Assembly (NCBI GenBank): GCA_040384325.1
Contig: JAZKJL010000005.1
Span: 1,337,071 to 1,401,070 of the forward strand
DNA: 64,000 bases
Direction of reading: 5' to 3'
Source: JACMLX01 sp040384325
Lineage (GTDB): Bacteria; Gemmatimonadota; Gemmatimonadetes; Gemmatimonadales; Gemmatimonadaceae
A model generated the notes under the pieces. The model ran no database searches, was not told the origin of the DNA, and worked only from the letters and a program-made list of their open reading frames with translations. Position 1 is the first letter of the stretch; each line of letters starts with the position of its first letter. Shown here piece by piece: positions 55,401-62,823 of the stretch. Position numbers and translations under genes: made by a program.

Positions 55401-55622
55401 AACCTCGGCCACCTGCTGAATCGTCGCTGGGGGGCGCAGTACCTGCTGCCGGCCGGTATCTCATCACAGAATCCGGTGGTGAACCGCGTCCCGCTGCTGC
55501 GTGTGGTGGGGTTCGATGCCGTGACGCAGCGGTACCGCTACACCGTGAATGAATCTGCGGGTGTGTTGCCGAAGGGTGGTGAGCCGTATCAGGTGCAGGT
55601 CGGGGTGCGGCTGGGGCCGTAG
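52425..55622 (+). CDS. TonB-dependent receptor with carboxypeptidase-regulatory domain (Oar-like)
   Basis: 1,065 residues if started at the ATG at 52425; a GTG at 52437 is also plausible, since the signal peptide is VLLLSSLLGAALAPAHGQG. An N-terminal CarboxypepD_reg domain (GTVRDTLGLALDQVIVDARD, YVLLGLPPGGPYTVRARRIG) precedes the plug (ALPTPDRNFANLVSLSPQ, GTDFRIDGAQSRN, IREFEVNTAVYDVGQGRQGG) and a long barrel. The order and lack of a strong TonB box resemble Oar-like receptors of Gemmatimonadota and Acidobacteria. The ligand is unknown; the adjacent regulator is ModE-like. Confidence 0.9.
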   Translation: MSCLVRQGEGVLLLSSLLGAALAPAHGQGVGSGITGTVRDTLGLALDQVIVDARDGATGYVARTTTNGTGRYVLLGLPPGGPYTVRARRIGLDASERTGLQLSIGSRHITDFVLRPTIARLAQVAVRDSSATGRDGRIGGSTRVAREQIDALPTPDRNFANLVSLSPQAGNQLALGGQRWTGTDFRIDGAQSRNMLRAGEANGGPAAIPLDAIREFEVNTAVYDVGQGRQGGGQVAAVTRAGTNVTETRLFTAFRDQRLAAPTDFQGRSRDARTGQVLQVAASVAGALVRDRAHYVVAYERQDASEPLVTGDVSTPQAELTAGIARDSLRRVLDILSQRYGSDGTTPRLGRLSRKPVSQTVFARLDWQVAPAHRAVARLTASDWSSPLSGGVDQPIALREARSGFRSREVQLMAALTSSLGRATLNELQFAVGRSRRALEPVSADVPRGFVQVRSQLPDGTIGNSTIQFGGNRLAPDDSREWQLQLMDRLTTQRGPVLLTVGTDNSLTGTRTLIAEAQGGLFVFPSIAALDAGTPNRFTRTVPVGGRSPVTTQQVLEMAAYAQAEWALRDGVTWLAGLRWDGSAFLSAPIADAAVDAAFGVRTARAPRDWAQLQPRTQLVWRLDRDGRDVLRLGAGLFAAQLPYYAGHNQLLYTGTSLTDVDLRGSAVPTPDYIGYRAGTTPVPGLSSSGTRPPAFVNVAGDVGAPRTLKASVAWAHRFGDAVNTTVGAALTRQRDGYHYVDRNLPTQPSFRLNAEAGRAVWVPAASIPVATGVTDVRNAARVAGYSRVLALESGARAQQVSLTGELAYRTGSRTEGTVAYAWARARDNSTFGCCLARTATTFTPVLDDPRDLSQSWAASDFDARHRLVGTVATRLPFGLALSARYVGTSGRPFSLVVDGDINGDEANGNDRAFLFDPDDPSTPPDVAESMRRVLANRDNLARHYIRAHLGRVAGRNAIVTPWTNRVDARMTRRFALRAGPMRSAELLVDVFNLGHLLNRRWGAQYLLPAGISSQNPVVNRVPLLRVVGFDAVTQRYRYTVNESAGVLPKGGEPYQVQVGVRLGP

Positions 55623-55711
55623 CCGGGGCACCGACGTTGCCCCATGGCGTCGCGATCTGCGCAGGGAGGATGATCACCCTTCTCCTGCCCACGTCGCTCC
55701 GGGAGTGCCGC

Positions 55712-57373
55712 ATGTCTGCCCTGATCCCTATCGCAACGCCACTGACCAGCGGCGCGCTGCTGCTCGCGTTGCTGCTGTCCAGGCCGACGAAGGCAGACGG
55801 ACAGGCCTCAGTCACGCCGAAAGCCGGCGCACCCGTGGATCTGTCGCAACGCCCCGGAATCGCCACGCCGAGCCAGCGTGACCTGCGCGCCCCCGCCGAT
55901 GCCGACTGGCCGACCGCCACGCGCGACTATGCGGGGACTCGCTACTCGCCGTTGGCGCAAGTCACCGCCGCCAATGCGCCGACGCTGCGCGCAGTGTGCG
56001 TGTACCAGTTCGGAGAGACGGGGAAGTTCCAGACGACGCCGGTCGTACATGACGGCACGCTGTTCGTCACCACGCCGCGCGTGACCGTGGCGCTGGACGC
56101 AGCGACTTGTCGCCCGCGATGGAAACACACCTGGGCACCGCTGGCGTCGGAGGTGTGGCCCACCAACCGCGGCGTGGCGATCAAGGATGGCCGTGTGGTC
56201 CGTGGGACCACCGATGGTCACCTGATTGCACTCGATGCCGCCACCGGCGCGCTGCGGTGGTCGGTGCGCGCGGCCGACACCAGGATCGGTGAGACCTTCA
56301 CGATGTCTCCACTCATCTTCGAGGGCCTGATCCTGATCGGTCCGGCCGGCAGCGCCAACAACATCGCCGGATGGGTGGGCGCATTCCGTCTCGACGACGG
56401 CCAGCGCGTCTGGCGATACGATGTCATCCCGGATCGCAGCACCTGGAAAGGTGTCGACTCCATCCCCACCGGTGGCGGCGCCACCTGGACCCCGTTCACG
56501 CTCGATACGGTGACCGCGACGCTGCACGTCGCCACCAGCAATCCTGCCCCATCGTTCGTGGGCGACGTGCGTGAAGGCGCCAACCTGAACTCGAATTCGG
56601 TGGTGGCGCTCGACGTGCGCACCGGTGCGGTGCGTTGGGCGAAGCAGCTGGTGCCGCACGACACGCACGATTGGGATGTGACGCACGCCGGTCCGCTGTT
56701 CACCCTGCTCCGTGGCAGCGACACGCGGTCGATGCTGGCCGCCACCGGCAAGGATGGCCTGCTCCGCGCCATCGATCGCGGCACGCAGGCGGTGCTCTGG
56801 GAAACTGCGATCACGCGGCGCGAGAACGTCGAGGCACCGATCACCACGACCGGGGTGCGGACCTGTCCCGGCATGAGTGGCGGTGTGCTCTGGAGCGGGC
56901 CCGCGTACAGCGCACGTACTGGACTGCTGTACGTGAACGCAGTGGACTGGTGCTCCACGTTCACGCGCGCGAAGGAGATCCGGTTGGTGCCCGGCACGTT
57001 CTACCACGGCGGCACGGCGCCGATGGACGAGCGGTCGCAGTGGGGCGGCTGGCTGACGGCCGTCGATGCGGCGACGGGTGCGATCCGCTGGCGCTACCGC
57101 TCATCAGCACCACTGGTCGCTGGCCTCGCCGTGACGGCGGGGGACGTGGTGTTCACCGGTGAACTCGGTGGCGACGTCATGGCACTCGATGCGCGAACCG
57201 GTGACGTGCGCTGGCGCTTCAACACCGGCGGCCCGGTGGGTGGCGGCGTGGCCACCTACGCAGTGGCGGGCACGCAGTACGTGGCGTTCGCCTCCGGTCG
57301 GCCTTCGGCGCAATTCGTGACCGATCACCCCGGTGCCTCGACCCTCTTCGTTTTCGCATTGCCGAGCCGCTGA
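55712..57373 (+). CDS. PQQ-dependent dehydrogenase-like beta-propeller protein
   Basis: 553 residues from the ATG at 55712 (ribosome-binding site CGGGAG); earlier in-frame ATGs exist. A signal peptide (TSGALLLALLLSRPTKADG) precedes a quinoprotein propeller: DWPTATRDYAGTRYSPLAQV, VALDAATCRPRWKHTW, HLIALDAATGALRWSV, and DTHDWDVTHAGPLF with the aspartates near the PQQ site. Blade motifs (D..TG...W) recur to the end. It probably oxidises an alcohol or sugar in the periplasm, with PQQ and calcium. There is no heme domain. It follows the TonB receptor by 89 bases. Confidence 0.85.
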   Translation: MSALIPIATPLTSGALLLALLLSRPTKADGQASVTPKAGAPVDLSQRPGIATPSQRDLRAPADADWPTATRDYAGTRYSPLAQVTAANAPTLRAVCVYQFGETGKFQTTPVVHDGTLFVTTPRVTVALDAATCRPRWKHTWAPLASEVWPTNRGVAIKDGRVVRGTTDGHLIALDAATGALRWSVRAADTRIGETFTMSPLIFEGLILIGPAGSANNIAGWVGAFRLDDGQRVWRYDVIPDRSTWKGVDSIPTGGGATWTPFTLDTVTATLHVATSNPAPSFVGDVREGANLNSNSVVALDVRTGAVRWAKQLVPHDTHDWDVTHAGPLFTLLRGSDTRSMLAATGKDGLLRAIDRGTQAVLWETAITRRENVEAPITTTGVRTCPGMSGGVLWSGPAYSARTGLLYVNAVDWCSTFTRAKEIRLVPGTFYHGGTAPMDERSQWGGWLTAVDAATGAIRWRYRSSAPLVAGLAVTAGDVVFTGELGGDVMALDARTGDVRWRFNTGGPVGGGVATYAVAGTQYVAFASGRPSAQFVTDHPGASTLFVFALPSR

Positions 57374-57461
57374 GATGGCGATCCGGTTTCGGCACCTGCG
57401 GCTTGCGCCCCCTGATCGCGATCGGCAGCTTCCGCCAGCGCCCCTGGTGACGAGTTGCCGC

Positions 57462-58013
57462 ATGTCCGTACCCTCCAGAGATCACGCCGCCTCGACGAGC
57501 GACCTTGACGCGCTGTTGCCAGTGGTGCTGGCCGAGCTGCGCGTTCTCGCCCGCCGCCAGCTGTCGGCCGAGCGCGCACAGCAGACGCTGCAGACGACGG
57601 ACCTGGTGCACGAAGCCTACCTGCGCCTTGCCGGGAGCGGCGATGTGGCCGGTCGTGGCCGCGCGTACTTCTTCGCTGCCGCGGCGCGCGCCATGCGTCA
57701 GGTGCTGGTGGACGCCGCGCGGCGTCGTGGTGCGGCCCGGCGCGGCGGCGGGGTGGCCCTGGTCACGCTCGGCGAGGCCGATGCCTCCGTCGATGCGTAT
57801 GCCGACGAGTTGCTGGCCTTGGAGCAGGCGCTGGCCGAGCTCGAGGCGCGTGACCCACGGCGCGCGCGGGTGGTGGAGTGCCGCTTCTTCGCGGGGCTGT
57901 CTGTGGAGGAGACGGCGGTGGCGCTCGGTGTGTCGCCGCGCACGGTGAAGGGCGACTGGGCGTTTGCGCGTGCCTGGCTCGCCGACCGTCTCGATGTCGG
58001 GGCGCCACGATGA
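57462..58013 (+). CDS. ECF-type sigma factor (Sigma70_ECF / SigK-like group)
   Basis: 183 residues from the ATG at 57462. The region 2 helix LPVVLAELRVLARRQLSAE, TLQTTDLVHEAYLRL, RAYFFAAAARAMRQVLVDAA and the region 4 helix-turn-helix VECRFFAGLSVEETAVALGV then SPRTVKGDWAFARAWL are diagnostic of the PF07638-type ECF factors common in Planctomycetes, Acidobacteria and Gemmatimonadota. They are usually paired with Ser/Thr kinases, as here: the stop overlaps the kinase start by ATGA (58010-58013). Target promoters unknown. Confidence 0.93.
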   Translation: MSVPSRDHAASTSDLDALLPVVLAELRVLARRQLSAERAQQTLQTTDLVHEAYLRLAGSGDVAGRGRAYFFAAAARAMRQVLVDAARRRGAARRGGGVALVTLGEADASVDAYADELLALEQALAELEARDPRRARVVECRFFAGLSVEETAVALGVSPRTVKGDWAFARAWLADRLDVGAPR

Positions 58014-60586
58014 GCCTGCCCTGGAACGGCGCACCCGATTCGCGGTGGGATGCGGTGGCGCGACTGTTCGACGCCGCACTCGACGCACCACCGCACGCGC
58101 GAGAGGCACTGCTGGCGTCGTGCGGCGATGAGGCGGTGCGCACCGAGGTGGCGCGCCTGTTGCGACGGCATGACGACCTCGAGTCGGCATCGCCGACGTC
58201 ATCACCGGCCGGGCCGCTGACACTCGATGCGCGGCGCGCGGTGGCTCTGGTCGGCGTCGACCTCGCGCCCGGCTCGATGCTCGGCCGCTACAGGGTGCTG
58301 CAGTGCATCGGACGCGGCGGCATGGGCTCGGTGTATCGCGCTGAGGACGCGTCGCTGCACCGGACCGTCGCGGTGAAGGTGCTGCCGCCGTGGCTGGGGA
58401 GTGATGCGGCCGCGATCGACGCGTTCGTCCGCGAGGCGCGCCTTGCCGCGCGCGTCGAACACCCGCACGTCGCCACCGTCCACGAGGTCGGCGTCACTGC
58501 CGACGGACGCCATTTCATCGCGATGACGTACTGCGCGGGCGGTTCACTGCGCGATCGCTTGCAGCGTGGTGCGTTGCCGGTGGCGGACGTGCTCCGCATC
58601 GGCGCGCAACTGGCGTCGGGGCTGGCTGCCGTGCATGCGTGCGGCATCGTCCATCGCGACGTGAAGCCTGAAAACGTGCTCTTTGCTGCGGATGGTGCGG
58701 TGCGGCTGGCCGACTTCGGCATCGCGCACGTGGCCGCACCAGCGGTGACCGCTTCGCGCGACTCGCGCGGCACGGCAGCGTACATGAGTCCCGAGCAAGC
58801 GCTGGCCGGCGACGTGGATGTCCGCACCGATCTCTGGGCGATGGGCGTGGTGTTGTACGAGGCGATCACCGGTCAGCGACCATTCACGGGCGACACCTCG
58901 GCCGCGCTCCATCGCGCGATTCGCGATGACCGGCCGGCCCCGATCATCCGTCACATCGTCCCACGAGAGCTCGAGCAGCTGGTGCTGCGCTGCCTGGAGA
59001 AGCAGCCGGCGCGTCGCCCTCCATCGGCGTCGGCGCTGGCCAATGCACTGACGCGCCTTTCCGCACCCTGGTGGTCGCGACATCGCCTGGTCACGTCGTC
59101 GTCGGCGGTGGTCGCATTGGGAGCGTTCGCCGTCATCGGCGCCGTCGCTGGCGGTGATGGTCCGCGCGTCGTGACGCCGACCAGGCTGGCCGTGATGCCA
59201 TTTCGCGAGCGCGGGGAATCTGCGAGCGGTGATGCACTGGCGGTTGCGCTGACGGAAGATGTGACCTCCTCCCTCGCGGCCGACGCGCGCTTCAGCATCG
59301 CCCCGCCCGTCGGCGTGGAGGAGGCGCTGCGGCGCGGCGTGGGCGCTCGGCGTGCGACGCAATTGATGGGCGCGTCCACCTGGCTGCAGGCTGGCATCGT
59401 GCGCGCAGGCGATTCCGTGCGGGTCGACGCGGTGCTGCTGCGTGTGGCCGACTCGATGCCGGTGGCCACGTTTCGACTGACCCGTGCGGCTCGCGATGCC
59501 TCTCTGCTGCCACATGCCATCGGACGACAGGTCGCGGCGCAGTTGCTCGGCGACGAGGGCCAGGCGACAGTCGTGCGTCCAGCGGTTGATCCGGTCGCGT
59601 TCGAACTCACGCTGCGCGGCCGACGGATCGTGCGCGAGCGCGACCTGCCGCACTTCAACGAGGCGGCGGATCACTTCCGCGAGGCGTTGGCGCGTGACTC
59701 GTCGATTGCCGCGGCGTACGTGGGCCTGGCGGAGGTGTACACGGCAGGCATGTCGACCGCACCGGGGCGGCGCATGCGGCAGGCGCGCCCACTGATCGAA
59801 CGCGCGCTGGCCCTCGACTCGACGCTCGCGTCCGCACACCGGGCACTGGGCTGGATCCTGATGTGGCACGACCGCGACTGGAACGGAGCCGAGCGTCACC
59901 TGCGTCGTGCGATCGCGCTCGATCCGAGCGATGTCTGGACGCATCACTCGTACGCCGCCTTCCTCTCAGCCACCGGCCTCGCCGATTCGGGCCTGGCGGT
60001 GACGCGTCGCGCCGCGGTGCTCGACCCGGTGTCGTCGATGACGGCGACGCACGTCGGCACCAATCTGCTGTGGCGCGGTCGCGTAACCGAGGCGATCGCG
60101 GTGCTTGAAGATGCGCGTGCGCGCGACGGCACCTGGCCGCGAACCCGCTCCGTGCTGGGTCGCGCCTACCTCGCCGCGGGGCGATACGACGAGGCGCTGC
60201 TGGCGCTGGAAGGTTCGACATTCGGCTATGCATCGTTCGCGCCCCCTGCGCTGCGCATCTACGCCCTCGGCACGATGGGCCGGCGCGACGACGCTCGCCG
60301 CGCACTCGCCGCGATGGAAGCACATGCGCGTGGTGGCTGCGTGGCGCCGGTGAACTTCGTGGCAGCGCATCTCGGGCTGGGCGACCGGGCGCGTGCACTC
60401 GACTGGGCGGAGCGCATCCCAGCTGACAGTGGGTCGCTGTTTTTCCCGCTCACCGACCACATCTTCGCACCCCTGCAGGACGAACCGCGCTGGCAGGCAG
60501 TGCTGGTGAAACTGGGGCTCGGCGAGGCGGCACGCCGCGCGCGCGACGCGCGACGTGCCGCCGCAGTTTCAGCGCGACAGCCGTAG
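58010..60586 (+). CDS. Membrane Ser/Thr protein kinase with TPR sensor domain
   Basis: 858 residues. The kinase domain (about 92-345) has the P-loop IGRGGMGSVYRAED, VAVKVLPP with the ATP-binding Lys, VHRDVKPENVLF, ADFGIAHV and the activation-segment end GTAAYMSPEQ. One transmembrane segment (about 360-383) leads to a TolB-like region (about 395-540, VMPFRERGES) and TPRs (about 560-830, for example GYIAL-type AAAYVGLAEVYTAGMS and EAIAVLEDARARDG). An unusual N-terminal helical cap precedes the kinase. It likely phosphorylates the ECF factor or a partner. It overlaps the convergent propeller gene by 18 bases. Confidence 0.93.
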   Translation: MSLPWNGAPDSRWDAVARLFDAALDAPPHAREALLASCGDEAVRTEVARLLRRHDDLESASPTSSPAGPLTLDARRAVALVGVDLAPGSMLGRYRVLQCIGRGGMGSVYRAEDASLHRTVAVKVLPPWLGSDAAAIDAFVREARLAARVEHPHVATVHEVGVTADGRHFIAMTYCAGGSLRDRLQRGALPVADVLRIGAQLASGLAAVHACGIVHRDVKPENVLFAADGAVRLADFGIAHVAAPAVTASRDSRGTAAYMSPEQALAGDVDVRTDLWAMGVVLYEAITGQRPFTGDTSAALHRAIRDDRPAPIIRHIVPRELEQLVLRCLEKQPARRPPSASALANALTRLSAPWWSRHRLVTSSSAVVALGAFAVIGAVAGGDGPRVVTPTRLAVMPFRERGESASGDALAVALTEDVTSSLAADARFSIAPPVGVEEALRRGVGARRATQLMGASTWLQAGIVRAGDSVRVDAVLLRVADSMPVATFRLTRAARDASLLPHAIGRQVAAQLLGDEGQATVVRPAVDPVAFELTLRGRRIVRERDLPHFNEAADHFREALARDSSIAAAYVGLAEVYTAGMSTAPGRRMRQARPLIERALALDSTLASAHRALGWILMWHDRDWNGAERHLRRAIALDPSDVWTHHSYAAFLSATGLADSGLAVTRRAAVLDPVSSMTATHVGTNLLWRGRVTEAIAVLEDARARDGTWPRTRSVLGRAYLAAGRYDEALLALEGSTFGYASFAPPALRIYALGTMGRRDDARRALAAMEAHARGGCVAPVNFVAAHLGLGDRARALDWAERIPADSGSLFFPLTDHIFAPLQDEPRWQAVLVKLGLGEAARRARDARRAAAVSARQP

Positions 60587-61771
60587 CAGCTGGCCCTGTC
60601 CGCTGGTGGTGCCCACGTTGGTGACGTACAGGTCATCGTCGCGACCCACCAGCACCGCCGTGGGATACACCAGGTTGTCGAGCCGCGTGGTGCGCGTGCC
60701 ATCCGGTGACACGGCGATCAGTCGTCCCGGGCCTTCCATGTTGAACGGGCTCGATGCGTGCTGCAGCACGTAGATCGTGCCGTCGCCGGCGATGTCGAAG
60801 TCGATGATCGACTTGAAGCCGCCGGCCACCATGGTGGCTGTGCCATCGTCGGCGAGCCGGTAGATCGCGGATAGCCCGGCGGCGAACGGCACCCCGGTGA
60901 GGTGGCTGACATAGAGCGCACCGTCGACACCGACGCGCACCGCCGTCGGTACCGCTTCGACCAACGCAGGACCTGGCAACCCGGCTGGCTTCGGGATGCG
61001 CGGGAATACGGCCACCAGCGACATCGCGCCGTTCGGTGCCACCTCGATCACGTCGTTTGCGCCCGCGTCAGCCACCAGCGCGCGACCACGCACCATCGCG
61101 AGGCCGTAGGCATTGGAGTTCAGTCCCCGTGTGTCCGGATTGTTGGCGGCTTCGAACGCGGCGATGTCCTCGGCCACGTTCCACTTGCCGTTCGGCAGGA
61201 AGCGGATGAGGTGCCCGAGCGCGGCGGCGTCGGGTCCGAGGGCCGGGCGCAGTGCCGGATCGATGCCGAGACCCATCGTCAGCATCCCCGCGTCCGATTC
61301 TCCGACGACCAGGTGGTGCGGGCCCGTCGCGTCCAGTGACAGGAAGCGATCCACGCCCGTGACCGGATCGCGTTGGCGGATACGGAGGAAGGTGGACGGC
61401 ATGTGGGTCGCGATCCGTTCCTGCACGCCACGGCGCAGGCGGGAGATGGCGCCGGTGCCACTCCAGCAGGTGTCACCGCGCGGCGGTGTCGCGATGCACA
61501 CGCCGTTGAGGGTCGTGTTCCCCGACTCGGCGACGTAGATGGTGCCGTCGCTGGCCATCGCCACGCCGCGCGGATTGTCGAGGCCCGACATCACGACGAC
61601 GGGTGTGGGCGTCGCCGGCGCAGACTTCGCTGCGACGCTCGTCCGTGGTGCGAGAGCGTCCTGCGGGTCAGTGACACTGTCGCAGCCCGTGGTGATGGCG
61701 GCGAGCAGCGACAGCAGGAGACGCGACGGGAGGGTGCTGCACATGCTTGAACCGCGTGATGATCGGGACAT
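60569..61771 (-). CDS. ScyD/ScyE-like secreted six-bladed propeller lipoprotein
   Basis: 400 residues from the ATG at 61771 with a GAGG ribosome-binding site. A lipobox (AITTGCDS) follows the signal. The rest is a beta-propeller: VVMSGLDNPRGVAMASDGTI then YVAESGN, IRFLPNGKW, GLAMVRGRALVADAGAND, VRVGVDGALYVSHLTG and DIAGDGTIYVLQHA, the pattern of ScyD/ScyE-family and SMP-30/NHL-type proteins. ScyD/ScyE homologues are of unclear function outside scytonemin synthesis. It probably sits on the periplasmic side of the outer membrane. Confidence 0.8.
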   Translation of the reverse strand: MSRSSRGSSMCSTLPSRLLLSLLAAITTGCDSVTDPQDALAPRTSVAAKSAPATPTPVVVMSGLDNPRGVAMASDGTIYVAESGNTTLNGVCIATPPRGDTCWSGTGAISRLRRGVQERIATHMPSTFLRIRQRDPVTGVDRFLSLDATGPHHLVVGESDAGMLTMGLGIDPALRPALGPDAAALGHLIRFLPNGKWNVAEDIAAFEAANNPDTRGLNSNAYGLAMVRGRALVADAGANDVIEVAPNGAMSLVAVFPRIPKPAGLPGPALVEAVPTAVRVGVDGALYVSHLTGVPFAAGLSAIYRLADDGTATMVAGGFKSIIDFDIAGDGTIYVLQHASSPFNMEGPGRLIAVSPDGTRTTRLDNLVYPTAVLVGRDDDLYVTNVGTTSGQGQLLRLSR

Positions 61772-61854
61772 CGGAACCTCACGGTGACGGACACGAACTC
61801 GTGGACGTCCGTCCCTGCGTGAAGACCCGACATTTCGGGCAGGCCGTTCGGCGT

Positions 61855-62373
61855 TCACCGTTGCTGGTGTGGCGCCGGCGTCGCGGGTGTGGTGGTGGCG
61901 TTCGTGTTGTGCGCCGCGCGGACACGCCAACCGTCCGGCGTGCGCATGACGACGCAGCTGAGGAGTCCGGAGCGCGGCTCGCGTGCGGAGCCGTCGGCAT
62001 TGCGATCGCCCCGCATCGCCCAGCGCAGGTGTACCAGCGCGATGTCGGGTGTCAGGAAGCGGACCGACGGCGGCTCGTTCCGCAGCACACTTTCGCGGAA
62101 CCGGGTGACATGCTTGGGGGCGTGGTCGGCCTCGATTGCGCGACGACCCACCAGGTGGCCGGCACCGACGGTGACCATGTTCGCGTCCTCGGTGAACAAC
62201 GCCGCGAACCGGGTCATGTCGTGTGCGTTCCAGGCTCCCTCCCAGTCGCGCAGGAGCGCAGCTACGGCGGCGCTGTCGCCGTGCGCTGTGCCCAACTGCG
62301 CGAGCGCCGTCGAGGCCGCGCCGAGAAAGCACCAGCTGGCCAACATCAGTCGAGCGAGATGATGAGGAAACAT
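61855..62373 (-). CDS. Secreted SgcJ/EcaC-like NTF2-fold protein
   Basis: 172 residues. A signal sequence (LMLASWCFLGAASTALAQ) precedes an NTF2-like domain with the TIGR02246 pattern: LLRDWEGAWNAHDMTRFAAL, FTEDANMVTVGAGHLVGRRA and IALVHLRWAMRGDRNAD. SgcJ/EcaC proteins were named for antibiotic biosynthesis, but most relatives are uncharacterised. It is read away from the poly-HAMP kinase gene across a 450-base gap. The ribosome-binding site is weak. Confidence 0.75.
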   Translation of the reverse strand: MFPHHLARLMLASWCFLGAASTALAQLGTAHGDSAAVAALLRDWEGAWNAHDMTRFAALFTEDANMVTVGAGHLVGRRAIEADHAPKHVTRFRESVLRNEPPSVRFLTPDIALVHLRWAMRGDRNADGSAREPRSGLLSCVVMRTPDGWRVRAAHNTNATTTPATPAPHQQR

Positions 62374-62823
62374 TCATCAATTGGGTGAGAGAGTTGGCGA
62401 GCACACCGCCCGTTCCAGCCACTCTCCTCTCCTGCGCACACCGCTCCGAGACCGGGCAATCGCGGCGCGTCCGAGTCGCGCGCTTGTGGCGCGGTTGCCG
62501 AGTTCGGTTCGTGCTCTGGTATATCAAGCCATGTTGAAGCACATCACGTACTTTCGCTGCATCGGACTCTGCTCGGCTTGCTCCAGCCACCTCCGCTGAA
62601 CGTCCCACGCAATGCTCGTCCACGCCGCATTCCGCAATGCTCCTGTCTGGTGCAGGAGCGATCCACGCGCGCGATCCGGACGCATGCGCTCCACCACCCG
62701 CCTCACTCGGCGGTGCCTCGCGTCCCGCGACACCGACGGTGATGGTCACCCCGATGCGGCACGACCCGCCACATCGCGCGCCGACGCTCATGCAACATCC
62801 ACACACTTCCGCAGACACTAGCC
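62374..62823. other. Divergent intergenic region, no gene seen
   Basis: 450 bases between the divergent NTF2-like and poly-HAMP kinase genes. The small frames here look spurious (Cys/Arg-rich, no ribosome-binding site). No clear repeat, palindrome or promoter stands out. The ATG of the kinase gene is preceded by no strong Shine-Dalgarno site. Confidence 0.55.
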
